DNA of 30,154 bases from an uncultured Treponema sp. GTDB taxonomy: Bacteria > Spirochaetota > Spirochaetia > Treponematales > Treponemataceae. A program made the translations under genes and the position numbers. The notes below the pieces were generated by a model. That model did no database searches and was not told the DNA's origin. It saw only the letters and a list, made by a program, of their open reading frames with translations. Below, piece after piece: positions 9,633 to 16,755 of this stretch (position 1 is its first letter; the number at the start of each line of letters is the position of its first letter). The stretch is from assembly GCA_934699065.1 (NCBI GenBank), contig CAKUWD010000013.1, forward strand, positions 1-30,154, written 5' to 3'.

Positions 9633-10058
9633 TTAAAGGTCTGTTCCAGAATATTTGAAGAGAGCTATGGAAACTTCGGTGTCTTTATTTATAATTACTT
9701 TGTGTTTTTCAAAATTTCCCGGGACAGAACTTCCGTTGTAGTTGCTAAAACTAAAAGGCTCCTTTGGGATTCCGACTAAATTAGTATTTAATTTATTATC
9801 GTTGTTTAAATCCTGAAAAATACAAAAAGCATATTCTCCGTCTGGAAGATTGATTATTGTTTCAATTTCACTATCAGAACTTTCTAAAACGATTGTGTAT
9901 TCTGGTATATGCTTCTTGAATGATTCTTTCGAAGAGTGGATGCTGAGTGTAATTTTTCCTTCATTTGTTTTTACATTCAAAATCTTAACTTTTACTTCGT
10001 TTGAAAAGGCAAGAACAGAAGTAAACAACATTATGATTAATAATATATTTTTTTTCAT
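9633..10058 (-). CDS. Exported DUF2141 domain protein
   Basis: The protein has 141 residues. Residues 1-19 (KKNILLIIMLFTSVLAFS) form a signal peptide. The rest matches the DUF2141 domain: VKVKILNVKTNEGKITLSIH, LPDGEYAFCIFQDLNNDNKLN, and VGIPKEPFSFSN followed by a short GSSVPG stretch. The domain is a small beta-sandwich of unknown function in the envelope or periplasm. A good GGAGG box lies before the ATG. It begins 12 bases after the EFR1 gene and is the last of a three-gene operon controlled by the TetR-like protein. Confidence 0.82.
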   Translation of the reverse strand: MKKNILLIIMLFTSVLAFSNEVKVKILNVKTNEGKITLSIHSSKESFKKHIPEYTIVLESSDSEIETIINLPDGEYAFCIFQDLNNDNKLNTNLVGIPKEPFSFSNYNGSSVPGNFEKHKVIINKDTEVSIALFKYSGTDL

Positions 10059-10070
10059 TATAGTCCTCCG

Positions 10071-10829
10071 TCAATATTTTTCAAAAAGGCACTGGTTAAA
10101 AACTTTTCTTCCAATAATTGTAATAGCCTGATTGGGGCATGAATTTACGCACCTGTAACAAATAGTACAGTTCTTACCTGTGAGTTTTGCTTTTCCATTT
10201 TCGATTGTGATTGAATGAGTTGGGCATTGTCTTTTGCATAAAGTGCAAGCGGAACATTTTTCCTGATCAACTTTCAAATCGTGGCGATGTTTTTCTGCGG
10301 CCTTAAAAAACCACAGACGCTGACCAAAAAGTCCTGCAAGATGATTGTAAAAGTGAAGACCTTCTTGAGGAAATTTTCCTCTCTTTATCATTTCTGCAGA
10401 CATGTATAATTTTTCTTCTACTTTTTGGATTATCAGTCTGTTCTGTTCATTGGATTTTTTTAATATTTTTACATCAGCCACTGTATCCGGCATTTTAAGG
10501 TGTAGCCCTCCCTGAATAATTGCTCCGTATTTCTTTAACAGTCTTGCACCGCAACCACTTCCATCTCCGCTAAAGGCCCCCATTGTCGCAATCAAAAAAA
10601 TCTTTTTCCCGTTAAAAATCGAACAGTTCTTCTGAATGAATTCTTTTACAATGAAAGGTATGTTGCTGAAGTGAATAGGATAGGCAAATGCAAACTCTTC
10701 GGAGTCTTTTATTAACTCGACTGCATTTTCATTTTCAATCGATTCAATTTTTCCATTTTTCAATGCAGATGATAAAATTTCTGCACAATGTTTAGTGTTT
10801 CCGTTTCCACTAAAATAAATTATGTTCAT
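10071..10829 (-). CDS. EFR1 family flavodoxin-ferredoxin protein
   Basis: The protein has 252 residues and two parts. Residues 1-150 form a flavodoxin-like domain starting IIYFSGNGNTKHCAE, where SGNGNTK is the FMN phosphate loop. Near residues 191-202 (CSACTLCKRQCP) and 221-232 (CTICYRCVNSCP) are two complete 4Fe-4S ferredoxin motifs, each CxxCxxCxxxCP. The layout is that of EFR1 proteins, soluble electron carriers in anaerobes. The start ATG overlaps the TGA of the TetR gene by four bases, which indicates translational coupling. With the repressor gene and the DUF2141 gene it forms a compact operon. Confidence 0.88.
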   Translation of the reverse strand: MNIIYFSGNGNTKHCAEILSSALKNGKIESIENENAVELIKDSEEFAFAYPIHFSNIPFIVKEFIQKNCSIFNGKKIFLIATMGAFSGDGSGCGARLLKKYGAIIQGGLHLKMPDTVADVKILKKSNEQNRLIIQKVEEKLYMSAEMIKRGKFPQEGLHFYNHLAGLFGQRLWFFKAAEKHRHDLKVDQEKCSACTLCKRQCPTHSITIENGKAKLTGKNCTICYRCVNSCPNQAITIIGRKVFNQCLFEKY

Positions 10830-11437
10830 TTTGTTTTCCCCAGTTCTTTACAATTAAAAATATTTATAAAATCATGGAGTTTTGATTTCCAGTCGCTGTC
10901 GTATTTTACATTCTTCATTGTTGCAAGGGATGTAAGACCATGAATATAAGCCCACAAGGATATGACGACATCGTTTCGCTTTTTTTTCGGAACTCCATTT
11001 TTAACTAAAATCTGATTAACAATGTTCTTGAAAATTTCGTAGGGTCTATAATTTTTCTCAGTTTCTGCTTTATCAGTTAAATCGAGATGGATGTTGGCTT
11101 GCCCGAATAAAAAGTGATAGTAATTAGGATTTTCTACAAAAAATGAAAAATAAGTTTTTCCAAGTTCTTCTAGGGGATTTGTTGATTTAGTGCTTGATTC
11201 GATTGTTTTCTGAAGTTCTTGAGAAAATCTTTCTGTGATATATTTCTGCATTTCTTCAAGAAACTTCTCTTTATTTTCAAAATGGCTGTAGGGTGCCTGA
11301 TGTGAAACCTTACATTCAAGAGCCAGTTTTCGTAGCGAAAAAGATTGAAAGCCTTCTTCCGAAACAAGTTTGATTCCAGCTTCCAGAAGTTCAGTTTTCA
11401 AGTCCTCATGATGATACGTATATTCTGTCTTCTGCAT
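10826..11437 (-). CDS. TetR/AcrR family transcriptional regulator
   Basis: The protein has 203 residues. Residues about 10-55 form the helix-turn-helix: LLEAGIKLVSEEGFQSFSLRKLA followed by the recognition helix VSHQAPYSHFENKEKFLEE. The rest is an all-helical ligand domain that includes YYHFLFGQ. TetR proteins usually repress their own operon and release DNA on ligand binding. A GGGAGA box lies before the ATG. Two palindromic boxes lie 20-62 bases upstream of the start, which suits autoregulation of this gene together with the EFR1 and DUF2141 genes downstream. The ligand is unknown. Confidence 0.87.
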   Translation of the reverse strand: MQKTEYTYHHEDLKTELLEAGIKLVSEEGFQSFSLRKLALECKVSHQAPYSHFENKEKFLEEMQKYITERFSQELQKTIESSTKSTNPLEELGKTYFSFFVENPNYYHFLFGQANIHLDLTDKAETEKNYRPYEIFKNIVNQILVKNGVPKKKRNDVVISLWAYIHGLTSLATMKNVKYDSDWKSKLHDFINIFNCKELGKTK

Positions 11438-11457
11438 AATTGATTCTCCCTATTAAT

Positions 11458-11499
11458 GTTGACAATGTCAACTTATCATAAAAACTAGACAGTGTCAAG
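11458..11499 (-). promoter_or_regulatory. Paired palindromic operator boxes upstream of the TetR operon
   Basis: GTTGACAATGTCAAC at 11458-11472 is a palindrome around a single central base. A second box, CTAGACAGTGTCAAG at 11485-11499, has the same TGACA/TGTCA core with one mismatch. Their centres are 27 bases apart. Each box also contains a TTGACA -35 type hexamer on the minus strand, so a bound repressor would cover the promoter. This is the expected arrangement for TetR autoregulation. Confidence 0.65.
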
Positions 11500-11559
11500 T
11501 TTTATTTTTAATTCAAAATAAATTTGATACATAAAACCAGCGCCCCTGTGCGGGCATCA

Positions 11560-11604
11560 ATTAAACAAGTGATTGTACTGCAGTGAGTCAGAGTCGTTGT
11601 TAGC
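11560..11604 (-). repeat. Decayed attC remnant
   Basis: GATTGTACTGC here corresponds to GGTTGTACCGC in the intact sites. TAAACAA stands for the R' box and GTTGTTAGC for the R'' end. The inner stem is lost and the left inner box is unrecognisable. The companion hairpin CGCCCCTGTGCGGG is present just to its left. It marks the old end of the array. Confidence 0.5.
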
Positions 11605-11760
11605 TTAGTTGACAGATAGGCATCTTCAAAACCTAAGAATTTCTCAAACTGACTCTGTTTATTTACAAGATTTAGATTTTTGAATAAAGCCTATTTTGTT
11701 GTTCAATAATTACTTCTTTAGTTTTCATTCTTTTCCCGTTTCCAGCCCAATGGGTTGCAC

Positions 11761-11823
11761 GTATAACAATTGATTGTTCCGCCGCAGGCTTGACCGAGTG
11801 TCGGCTACGAAACTTTGTTATAT
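11761..11823 (-). repeat. attC recombination site, most distal complete site
   Basis: The outer boxes are GTATAAC (11761-11767) and GTTATAT (11817-11823), which read on the minus strand as R' and R''. The inner boxes GATTGTTCCGC and CGGCTACGAAAC pair with bulges. The central stem is imperfect (GCAGGCTTGACCGAGTG) but keeps the CTTGA loop. A companion hairpin CAGCCC-AAT-GGGTTG lies at 11743-11757, outside R'. This is the site at the 3' end of the glycan-binding-domain cassette. Confidence 0.85.
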
Positions 11824-11834
11824 GATATATTTTA

Positions 11835-12572
11835 TTAATAACATTGCAATGTAGTTATTGCAACATCATCATATTTTGTCCCCTCATAAATGTCTGTAAT
11901 TAAGAATTTTACATAAGTAAATTTACCAGAAAGATTAAATGATTGAATAGTACTATTATTCTCAATCTTATAATTTCCTATTAAATTATTATTCATATCA
12001 AAAACAGATAATTCTTTAACTTTATTATATTCTTCAAAATACTGTGGATTGTCTATATCTATAAAACCATTGATAATTCTAAAAGAACTAAATGTTTTTT
12101 GTGCGTCTATTGTTATATATTCTTCTATTCCTGAATTATCAGATTCTGAAATCCAAGGAGAAAAACTCAAATATAATAAATTGAATTCATCATATCTGTT
12201 AATTCCCTTTTTTTTCCATGTGGATGCTTCATAATCAGCCGTTACTTCAATTTCATTAAACCAATAGTCATCATAAGATTTAATAAATTTAAATGTATTT
12301 TCATGATTCATTAAAATAAAATATTTTTCTGATTGAAAAAGAACATAATCTTTATTTCCAATTGTCCAGATTGTAATACCATTTGAAACTTTCTTTTGAA
12401 TTTTTTTTGTCTCTGAAAAATTTCCATAATCATCAAGAGTTGTATATTTGTATTCAGTAAAATCATCTGAGAAAAAATAATGAAAGTAGCCATCTGAAGA
12501 TAGATATTCTTTTTCTGCAAAAAGAAAAGATATTTGAAAGAGCAGAAATACTATTAAAAATACTTTTTTCAT
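11835..12572 (-). CDS. Exported protein with NADase-type glycan-binding (discoidin-like) domain
   Basis: This 245-residue protein starts with a signal peptide (KKVFLIVFLLFQISFLFA). Residues about 125-245 fit the NADase-type glycan-binding, discoidin-like domain: FSPWISESDNSGIEEYITID, RIINGFIDIDNPQYFEEYNKVKELSV, and a closing ITDIYEGTKYDDVAITTL. The middle part (40-110) has short beta repeats of unknown family. A TTGGAG box precedes the ATG. It is probably secreted or anchored in the periplasm and binds sugar or protein. It is a single-gene cassette, bounded by attC sites at 11761 and 12599. Domain assignment is by pattern; function in this organism is unknown. Confidence 0.7.
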   Translation of the reverse strand: MKKVFLIVFLLFQISFLFAEKEYLSSDGYFHYFFSDDFTEYKYTTLDDYGNFSETKKIQKKVSNGITIWTIGNKDYVLFQSEKYFILMNHENTFKFIKSYDDYWFNEIEVTADYEASTWKKKGINRYDEFNLLYLSFSPWISESDNSGIEEYITIDAQKTFSSFRIINGFIDIDNPQYFEEYNKVKELSVFDMNNNLIGNYKIENNSTIQSFNLSGKFTYVKFLITDIYEGTKYDDVAITTLQCY

Positions 12573-12598
12573 TCTTTCTCCAAGTGCCCCAGCGCACT

Positions 12599-12651
12599 AG
12601 ATAATAATTTCCTTAAATGCAAACGACCGAAGGTCGTAACCTTTGTTATCT
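12599..12651 (-). repeat. attC recombination site, divergent short type
   Basis: Outer boxes AGATAAT and GTTATCT are complementary, and a perfect central hairpin ACGACC-GAA-GGTCGT closes the site. It keeps AACCTTTGTTA at one end but otherwise differs from its neighbours: the loop is GAA rather than CTTGA and it is only 53 bases long. The companion hairpin GTGC-CCCAGC-GCAC lies at 12584-12597. It probably came with a cassette from another array. Confidence 0.7.
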
Positions 12652-12661
12652 GATTATTTTA

Positions 12662-13720
12662 TTAAGGTGCATCTCCATTATTAAAGGAAATCCAATCTTC
12701 TGGAATATAATAAGTCGGGCCTCCGCGTTCTGCTGAAAGATATTTTCCTGAAACCCAGCCTGTTTTGCCATCTACGGTTATTCTTACCCAACGATTACTG
12801 TAAGAACCTTCATATTCTTCAGTTATTGCTTCAACTATAATATTTTCCTGTCCATGCCCATTTTTATAACTTGAAGGAATTTTTGCAATTACTACAGATT
12901 CTGTGAATCCAGGTTTATCTCGAACTTCAATAAATTCATTTTCTGAATAAACAGAAAGTGTTTGATAACATTTTCTTACAGTCCATTTTTTGTTTTCGAT
13001 GTTAATTATTTCAAGGATTTCCCAACAGTTATTTTTATACGGATCTGAATATCCATCAATGTATTTTTTATAATAATTACTATAATATGCACCAGAATAA
13101 TAGAAAAATCCCTGAATTCCTTTATAAGAAACTTTTAACCATACATAATGCAATAAATCTTTTTTTGATTGGACAACCCATAATTCTTCAACATTAACGT
13201 AGTCATCAAGAGTTACCTTAGTTATAACCTGATTTTTATTAATATCTGTATAAATATTGAAATCATCTGTCATCTCGCCAAGCTTTAATTTTTGCTGGTG
13301 TTTTCTTTTAAGAATAAAAAAATTCTCATTTTCTGTTTGGGCAATAATTGTTCCGTTTCCATTTCCATAATCAGGAATATAAGAAACTGGAGTCAATTCT
13401 TTTAAATACCCCGCAAAGCATCTTCCAGCAACTGCATATTTTATCGGATTACCGTCTTTGTCTTTAGCTCCCCTCTGAACTTCAACCATTACCCAATTAC
13501 TTGTAATCCCATCAATTGTTTCTTTTGCATCTTCAAATTCTATGATTTTTACTCTGGTTCCTTTATTTAAAACTGTAAGTACCTTATTTCCTGCATACTT
13601 TGGTGAACGAAGTCTTAAATTATCTGTTGTTATCATATCCATATATAAATCCAGCTTTGTTTGAGCAAAAGCTGAAAATGAAATAAAGATAGCTATTAAT
13701 AAAAAATGCAGTCGTTTCAT
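12662..13720 (-). CDS. Exported protein with two bacterial SH3 domains
   Basis: The 352-residue protein has a signal peptide (residues 1-19, LLIAIFISFSAFA). A first SH3b domain lies at about 28-105 (TTDNLRLRSPKYAGNKVLTVLNKGTRVKIIEF, then NWVMVEVQ). A second is at about 265-335 (FIEVRDKPGFTESVVIAKIP, then NRWVRITVDGKTGWVSGKYL). The middle region is tyrosine-rich and includes a short WLKVSYKGIQGFFYYSG stretch that may be a third, weaker SH3 unit. Such domains bind cell-wall peptides or other ligands outside the cytoplasm. Its 5' flank keeps part of the cassette hairpin (13744-13756), but the attC beyond it is truncated. A GGGGAAAT sequence lies before the ATG. Confidence 0.78.
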   Translation of the reverse strand: MKRLHFLLIAIFISFSAFAQTKLDLYMDMITTDNLRLRSPKYAGNKVLTVLNKGTRVKIIEFEDAKETIDGITSNWVMVEVQRGAKDKDGNPIKYAVAGRCFAGYLKELTPVSYIPDYGNGNGTIIAQTENENFFILKRKHQQKLKLGEMTDDFNIYTDINKNQVITKVTLDDYVNVEELWVVQSKKDLLHYVWLKVSYKGIQGFFYYSGAYYSNYYKKYIDGYSDPYKNNCWEILEIINIENKKWTVRKCYQTLSVYSENEFIEVRDKPGFTESVVIAKIPSSYKNGHGQENIIVEAITEEYEGSYSNRWVRITVDGKTGWVSGKYLSAERGGPTYYIPEDWISFNNGDAP

Positions 13721-13757
13721 TATTTCCCCTTTTTTAACTAAGCGTCCCAGTGCGGGC

Positions 13758-13806
13758 CAAACCGCAGGCAGCCTGACTGTCTGTCGGCTACGAACCTTTG
13801 TTATGG
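13758..13806 (-). repeat. Truncated attC lacking the R' box
   Basis: The right inner box, stem (GCAGGCAGCCTGACTGTCTGT), CGGCTACGAACC and GTTATGG end are present. The other end, where ACATAACAATTGGTTGTA should stand, is missing: the hairpin GTCCCAGTGCGGGC runs directly into CAAACCGC. The site has lost the strand-exchange point and half of its stem, so it should not recombine. The genes on its two sides are therefore fixed together. Confidence 0.75.
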
Positions 13807-13813
13807 TAAATTT

Positions 13814-14110
13814 TTATGCATATGCATAAGTTTTAATTTCTTCTAATTGTGGTGCAAGTTCAATCTTCGCATTTCTGATATCGATATCATCCTGTAAAGA
13901 CATAAAATAGCCGTCAGATAATCCAAAAAATTTTGCCAGCCTTAATGATGTATCTACAGTTATCTTTCTGCGGTTATGAAGAATATCCTGAATGCGGGAA
14001 GTGGGAACTTTTATTTCCTGTGCAAGTTTATATGCAGAAATTCCAAGTGGAATAAGAAATTCTTCGTTGAGGATTTCTCCGACTGTTGGTGTTTCAATAA
14101 AATCAGTCAT
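13814..14110 (-). CDS. higA: HigA family antitoxin (XRE type)
   Basis: The protein has 98 residues and opens with ETPTVGEILNEEFLIPLGISAYKLAQEIKV, the HigA/VapI signature. The helix-turn-helix is at about residues 25-65, with recognition region VPTSRIQDILHNRRKIT, followed by DTSLRLAKFFGLSDGYFMSLQ. HigA neutralises the ribosome-dependent mRNA nuclease HigB and represses the operon. The HigB gene normally lies just upstream, but here only its last residues remain (14120-14164). The antitoxin is therefore an orphan. It lies behind dcd in the same cassette, with no attC between. Confidence 0.85.
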   Translation of the reverse strand: MTDFIETPTVGEILNEEFLIPLGISAYKLAQEIKVPTSRIQDILHNRRKITVDTSLRLAKFFGLSDGYFMSLQDDIDIRNAKIELAPQLEEIKTYAYA

Positions 14111-14119
14111 AGTTTTCTC

Positions 14120-14164
14120 CTAGTGGTAATCCACAATCTCGATTTGCTTTATTAAATATATCAT
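14120..14164 (-). pseudogene. HigB toxin remnant, C-terminal tip only
   Basis: The frame from 14164 to the stop at 14120-14122 encodes MIYLIKQIEIVDYH. The closing IEIVDYH is the characteristic C-terminus of HigB toxins, and the stop lies 9 bases before the HigA start, which is the usual spacing. The rest of the toxin (about 80 residues) is gone, and the dcd stop codon lies only 5 bases upstream. A deletion that removed the body of higB is the simplest explanation. Confidence 0.7.
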
Positions 14165-14169
14165 TTTCT

Positions 14170-14718
14170 TTACTTCTTATAAAAATATTCACTCCCAAGT
14201 TCATTTTCTTTTAATTGTGAACGGGATGTTGTTGGTTCTGTTTGACCTTGATATCTTCCTCTGTAAAGAAAATCAATATCTCCGTATGGTTCAGAAAAAT
14301 AAATTTGTCCAATAAGCATATCAGGATAAATTCTTACTGGTTTTACGCAGAATATTTCCAATGTATAATTTCCATCAAAGCCAATATCGCCAAAACCTGC
14401 AGTTGCATGAATTAAAATTCCAAGTCGTCCGATAGAACTTCGGCCATCTACGGCGGAAATATATTTATCGGTTGAAACTCTTTCTACGATGTTTCCTATA
14501 TACAATTCGCCTGGTTGCAATACAAAACCATCTACAGGAATTTCTATTGTTTTGGATGGATTATCTTTATTAAAATCTAAAACTTTTTCTGTGTATACTT
14601 TTAATGTACTTCCTAATCTGACATTATAACTATTTGGATTAAGTTGTTTCTTATCAAACGGTGAAATACAAATATTTCCTTTTTCTATTTCTTCTAAAAT
14701 TTTACTTCCTGTTAACAT
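14170..14718 (-). CDS. dcd: dCTP deaminase
   Basis: The protein is 182 residues, close to the usual length. It begins LTGSKILEEIEKGNICISPF and has NPNSYNVRLG near 27, DGRSSIGRLG near 91-100, and HATAGFGDIGFDGNYTLEI near 104-122, where E121 is the catalytic glutamate. The C-terminal lid is RYQGQTEPTTSR. The enzyme converts dCTP to dUTP for dTMP synthesis. Some relatives are phage-induced nucleotide-depletion defences; as a mobile cassette gene this copy could do either. An isoleucine stands where many relatives have proline (GDIGF instead of DPGF). It is followed in the same cassette by a higB stub and higA, with no attC between. Confidence 0.88.
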   Translation of the reverse strand: MLTGSKILEEIEKGNICISPFDKKQLNPNSYNVRLGSTLKVYTEKVLDFNKDNPSKTIEIPVDGFVLQPGELYIGNIVERVSTDKYISAVDGRSSIGRLGILIHATAGFGDIGFDGNYTLEIFCVKPVRIYPDMLIGQIYFSEPYGDIDFLYRGRYQGQTEPTTSRSQLKENELGSEYFYKK

Positions 14719-14756
14719 TTTTACCTTCCTAAAAAAGCAGGCCAGTGGCCTGTCGC

Positions 14757-14904
14757 CATAACAGCTGGTTGTACCTGCCTACAATCGAAGAGCCGTTAAG
14801 AAAAATGCGAAAGCATTTTTTAGGCTCATCGAAATAATGGCTCGGAACAATTGATTGTTCCGCAGCGGGCTTGTTCCGCTGTCGGCTACGAACCTTTGTT
14901 AGAC
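14757..14904 (-). repeat. Enlarged attC site (148 bp) with internal insert
   Basis: The R'' box is GTTAGAC at 14898-14904, which reads GTCTAAC on the minus strand and fits the RYYYAAC consensus. The R' end is CATAACAGCTGGTTGTAC at 14757 onward. Between the inner boxes lies a 90-bp block (14774-14863) that is nearly identical to one in the site at 25075. A perfect companion hairpin CAGGCC-AGT-GGCCTG lies at 14738-14752. Confidence 0.82.
14774..14863. repeat. 90-bp structured block inside attC, copy 1
   Basis: It matches 25109-25198 at 89 of 90 positions. It can fold as CGAAGAGCC paired with GGCTCATCG (one mismatch) around an inner stem AAAAATGC-GAAA-GCATTTTT with a GNRA-type loop, followed by the palindrome GGAACAATTGATTGTTCC. 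The last part also equals a left inner attC arm. Confidence 0.8.
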
Positions 14905-14913
14905 TGATATTTT

Positions 14914-15228
14914 CTATTTTATTATAACTTGGTTTTCTTGATTTGTCTTTTTTACTTTTACTATGTTCAATATAGAAAAAAATAAACTTAGTAGACCGAT
15001 AAAGATAAATGCCATTCCAGTTCCAGAAATTGCCTTTTCTTTAAAACTTAGTCCCATCAAAATACCGGCTGAAAGAATCATCAATGAATTTAATATAAGT
15101 GTCTTAGGATAGCGTTTTATCTTTTCTTCTTGAGATGCTCCCTTTTTTAAGACAGGAATAACATTAATCATTTCCAGAACAAAAAGAACAACAGTTACAG
15201 AAAAAACAATCCAAAAACAAATTTTCAT
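14914..15228 (-). CDS. Small membrane protein of unknown function
   Basis: The 104-residue protein has three predicted membrane helices: about residues 4-24 (FWIVFSVTVVLFVLEMINVI), 46-62 (LNSLMILSAGILMGLS) and 71-91 (GMAFIFIGLLSLFFSILNIV). The two loops and the C-terminal tail are basic, so the loops probably face the cytoplasm in part. I do not recognise a family. A GGAGGAAAAA sequence precedes the ATG. It is the only gene of its cassette, between attC sites at 14757 and 15264. Confidence 0.6.
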   Translation of the reverse strand: MKICFWIVFSVTVVLFVLEMINVIPVLKKGASQEEKIKRYPKTLILNSLMILSAGILMGLSFKEKAISGTGMAFIFIGLLSLFFSILNIVKVKKTNQENQVIIK

Positions 15229-15263
15229 TTTTTCCTCCTAAAAAGTAGGCCAGTGGCCTGTTG

Positions 15264-15326
15264 TCATAACAATTGGTTGTATCACAGCGGGCTCGACACG
15301 CTGTCGGCTACGAACCTTTGTTATGT
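15264..15326 (-). repeat. attC recombination site
   Basis: Outer boxes TCATAAC (15264-15270) and GTTATGT (15320-15326) enclose GGTTGTATCAC, the stem CAGCGGGCTCGACACGCTG and CGGCTACGAACC. The stem has one mismatch. The companion hairpin AGGCC-AGT-GGCCT lies at 15247-15259. Confidence 0.85.
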
Positions 15327-15328
15327 GA

Positions 15329-15667
15329 TTATTCTTTTGTTACGTAATCTATTTCTTCTTCGATTTTTGAAAGAAGATGCTTTGGAAGTTTTGATAATTT
15401 TTCTTCAAGACGGAATTTATCTACAACAACAATTTGATGAATTAAAGCAACAGAGTCTTTTGAAAGACCAGATTCATTTTTAGGAAGAAAAACATTTCCT
15501 CGAAGATCTGCATTTATGGTATTTGATGTAAGTGGAACTACAACTTTTGTATTAAGATTATTTAGATTTTCTTTATCTGCCTGAATGATTACTACTGGAC
15601 GGCGTCTTCCTGGTTCACTGCCGAAAGGAATACCGAAATCAAGCATGTATATATCACCACGTGTCAT
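15329..15667 (-). CDS. mazF: MazF/PemK family toxin, endoribonuclease
   Basis: The protein has 112 residues and the full MazF fold: RGDIYMLDFG at the N-terminus, GRRRPVVIIQ near residue 20, TKVVVPLTSNT near 40-50, GNVFLPKNESGLSKDSVAL near 58-76 and HQIVVVDKFRL. The RGD start, the arginine of RRRP, and the T-S-N turn form the usual active site and RNA-binding surface. It cleaves single-stranded mRNA when free of antitoxin. The start lies 14 bases inside the end of the antitoxin gene, which indicates coupling. Its stop lies 2 bases from the attC, so the TA pair ends the cassette. Confidence 0.87.
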   Translation of the reverse strand: MTRGDIYMLDFGIPFGSEPGRRRPVVIIQADKENLNNLNTKVVVPLTSNTINADLRGNVFLPKNESGLSKDSVALIHQIVVVDKFRLEEKLSKLPKHLLSKIEEEIDYVTKE

Positions 15668-15860
15668 TCTTTACAGTCTCCCAAACAGTAGCAAGACTTG
15701 CTTTCCGTATTTTTTGTAAAGATTCTTCTTCTGAGTATTGATTATTTAGGATAGAAGACCGTTTGTTTATATTATTTGCAATGAAATTCAACAGATGAAT
15801 TTGTTCAGCTAAAGAGAAAGTTTGAACTCTGTTTTCTACATCTTCAAGAGCATCTGACAT
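15654..15860 (-). CDS. MazE-like antitoxin
   Basis: The protein has 68 residues and directly precedes and overlaps a clear MazF toxin, which is the main evidence for its role. It is acidic at the N-terminus (MSDALEDVENRVQTF) with a helix that includes SLAEQIHLLNFIANNINKRSS and a lysine/tryptophan-containing tail of the kind that wraps the toxin (LATVWETVKNDTW). No classical AbrB/SpoVT strand pattern is obvious, so the DNA-binding type is uncertain. A perfect GGAGG box lies 6 bases before the ATG. Confidence 0.75.
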   Translation of the reverse strand: MSDALEDVENRVQTFSLAEQIHLLNFIANNINKRSSILNNQYSEEESLQKIRKASLATVWETVKNDTW

Positions 15861-15866
15861 ACAAGA

Positions 15867-15887
15867 CCTCCATTTACTAGTATAGCA
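15867..15887 (-). promoter_or_regulatory. Extended -10 promoter and palindrome of the mazEF locus
   Basis: On the minus strand TGCTATACT gives an extended -10 (hexamer at 15884-15879). No convincing -35 is visible. An 8-bp palindrome TACTAGTA (15875-15882) overlaps it, and GGAGG follows at 15871-15867. The palindrome is a likely operator for the antitoxin. The locus thus has its own start of transcription behind the VOC gene. Confidence 0.55.
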
Positions 15888-15914
15888 TAAATTTAACGAA
15901 AATTGGTAAAAATG

Positions 15915-16334
15915 TTACATATCCTTATCAGACCATGAACGGAATGGTTTATTCCAGGAACCTATTTCAATTAAGTTTCCTTCAGGATCTGCTATATAGC
16001 AGGTTCTCTGTCCCCAAGGTTCGGTTGAAGGTTCTAATACTGAAGTAACACCTTTGGACATTAGTTCTTTATATTTTTCATCAACTTCTTCAAAGGTGTC
16101 GACGTATAATGCAATTTCTCCATGACCATTAAGTCCTTTTATATATTCATATTTTCTGCTGGTCATTTTTTCGAAATTATTTCTGCCATAAAGCATGAAC
16201 AGTGTATCATCTTTTATTAAATACACATTTCCTGCAGTTTCAGCTTCTTTTATTTCAAAACCAAGCACATCTCTATAAAATCGAATCATTTTTGGCATAT
16301 CTTCTACAAATAATCCAAAACCGTCTAAATGCAT
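15915..16334 (-). CDS. VOC family protein (glyoxalase/bleomycin resistance type)
   Basis: The protein has 139 residues and two beta-alpha-beta-beta-beta modules. The first starts LDGFGLFVEDMPKMIRFYRDVLGFEI, the second GEIALYVDTFEEVDEKYKELMSKG. It ends RTCYIADPEGNLIEIGSW, where the glutamate is a usual metal ligand. Members bind small molecules, some detoxify methylglyoxal or sequester antibiotics; the ligand is not evident here. A GGAGTATA sequence precedes the ATG. It shares its cassette with mazEF, with no attC in the 54 bases between. Confidence 0.85.
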   Translation of the reverse strand: MHLDGFGLFVEDMPKMIRFYRDVLGFEIKEAETAGNVYLIKDDTLFMLYGRNNFEKMTSRKYEYIKGLNGHGEIALYVDTFEEVDEKYKELMSKGVTSVLEPSTEPWGQRTCYIADPEGNLIEIGSWNKPFRSWSDKDM

Positions 16335-16373
16335 TTTTTATACTCCTTCGGAAGCGCCCCAGTGCGGGCGTCC

Positions 16374-16438
16374 ACACAACAACTAGTTGTACCGCAGGCA
16401 GAGCTTGACTGCCTGTCGGCTTTGAAGCTTTGTTATGT
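16374..16438 (-). repeat. attC recombination site
   Basis: Outer boxes ACACAAC (16374-16380) and GTTATGT (16432-16438) enclose AGTTGTACCGC, a stem GCAGGCA/TGCCTGT with loop GAGCTTGAC, and CGGCTTTGAAGC. The companion hairpin CGCCC-CAGTGC-GGGCG lies at 16355-16370, before the VOC gene. Confidence 0.85.
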
Positions 16439-16439
16439 G

Positions 16440-16634
16440 CTATTTTATATCATCTAGAGTAATTGCCTCTCCATCAAATATACCTATTAAATTATTTTCA
16501 TCATAAGGTTTCCAGTTTATATCAAAACCTCTTGTAATTGGAGCTTTCAAATTAGTTTTATCAATATGTTTTATACCCATTTGATCAACATATTCATGAA
16601 TTGCAATGCCTTTCTCTTTATCAATGGTTAGCAT
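16440..16634 (-). CDS. 64-residue protein of unknown family in the helicase cassette
   Basis: The protein is small, acidic, and begins MLTIDKEKGIAIHEY, with a middle DINWKPYDENNLIGIFDGEAITL that looks like a short beta-rich fold. I do not recognise it. Its start codon lies 2 bases after the stop of the restored DUF5710 reading frame, so the two are very likely co-translated. It is the last gene before the attC at 16374. It could be an accessory subunit or an inhibitor of the operon's effector. Confidence 0.6.
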   Translation of the reverse strand: MLTIDKEKGIAIHEYVDQMGIKHIDKTNLKAPITRGFDINWKPYDENNLIGIFDGEAITLDDIK

Positions 16635-16755
16635 ATTTAAACCTCAAAAAGATAATCAAATTTAGAATACTGTCTTATAAGTGGAGCTGTTGAATCGTAT
16701 GATTCTTCATAGTCTCTTACAGGTATATCATATTTAAATTTAATTTCGTGAAGTT

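Larger units (their letters stand above)
11500..11834. other. Gene-free end of the cassette array
   Basis: No convincing coding frame is present between the TetR promoter and the first cassette gene. The stretch holds a hairpin (11540-11554) with a decayed attC-like sequence at 11560-11604, then about 135 bases of AT-rich DNA with no visible structure, a hairpin at 11743-11757, and a complete attC at 11761-11823. It looks like the distal end of the array, where the last cassette has lost its gene. Confidence 0.6.
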
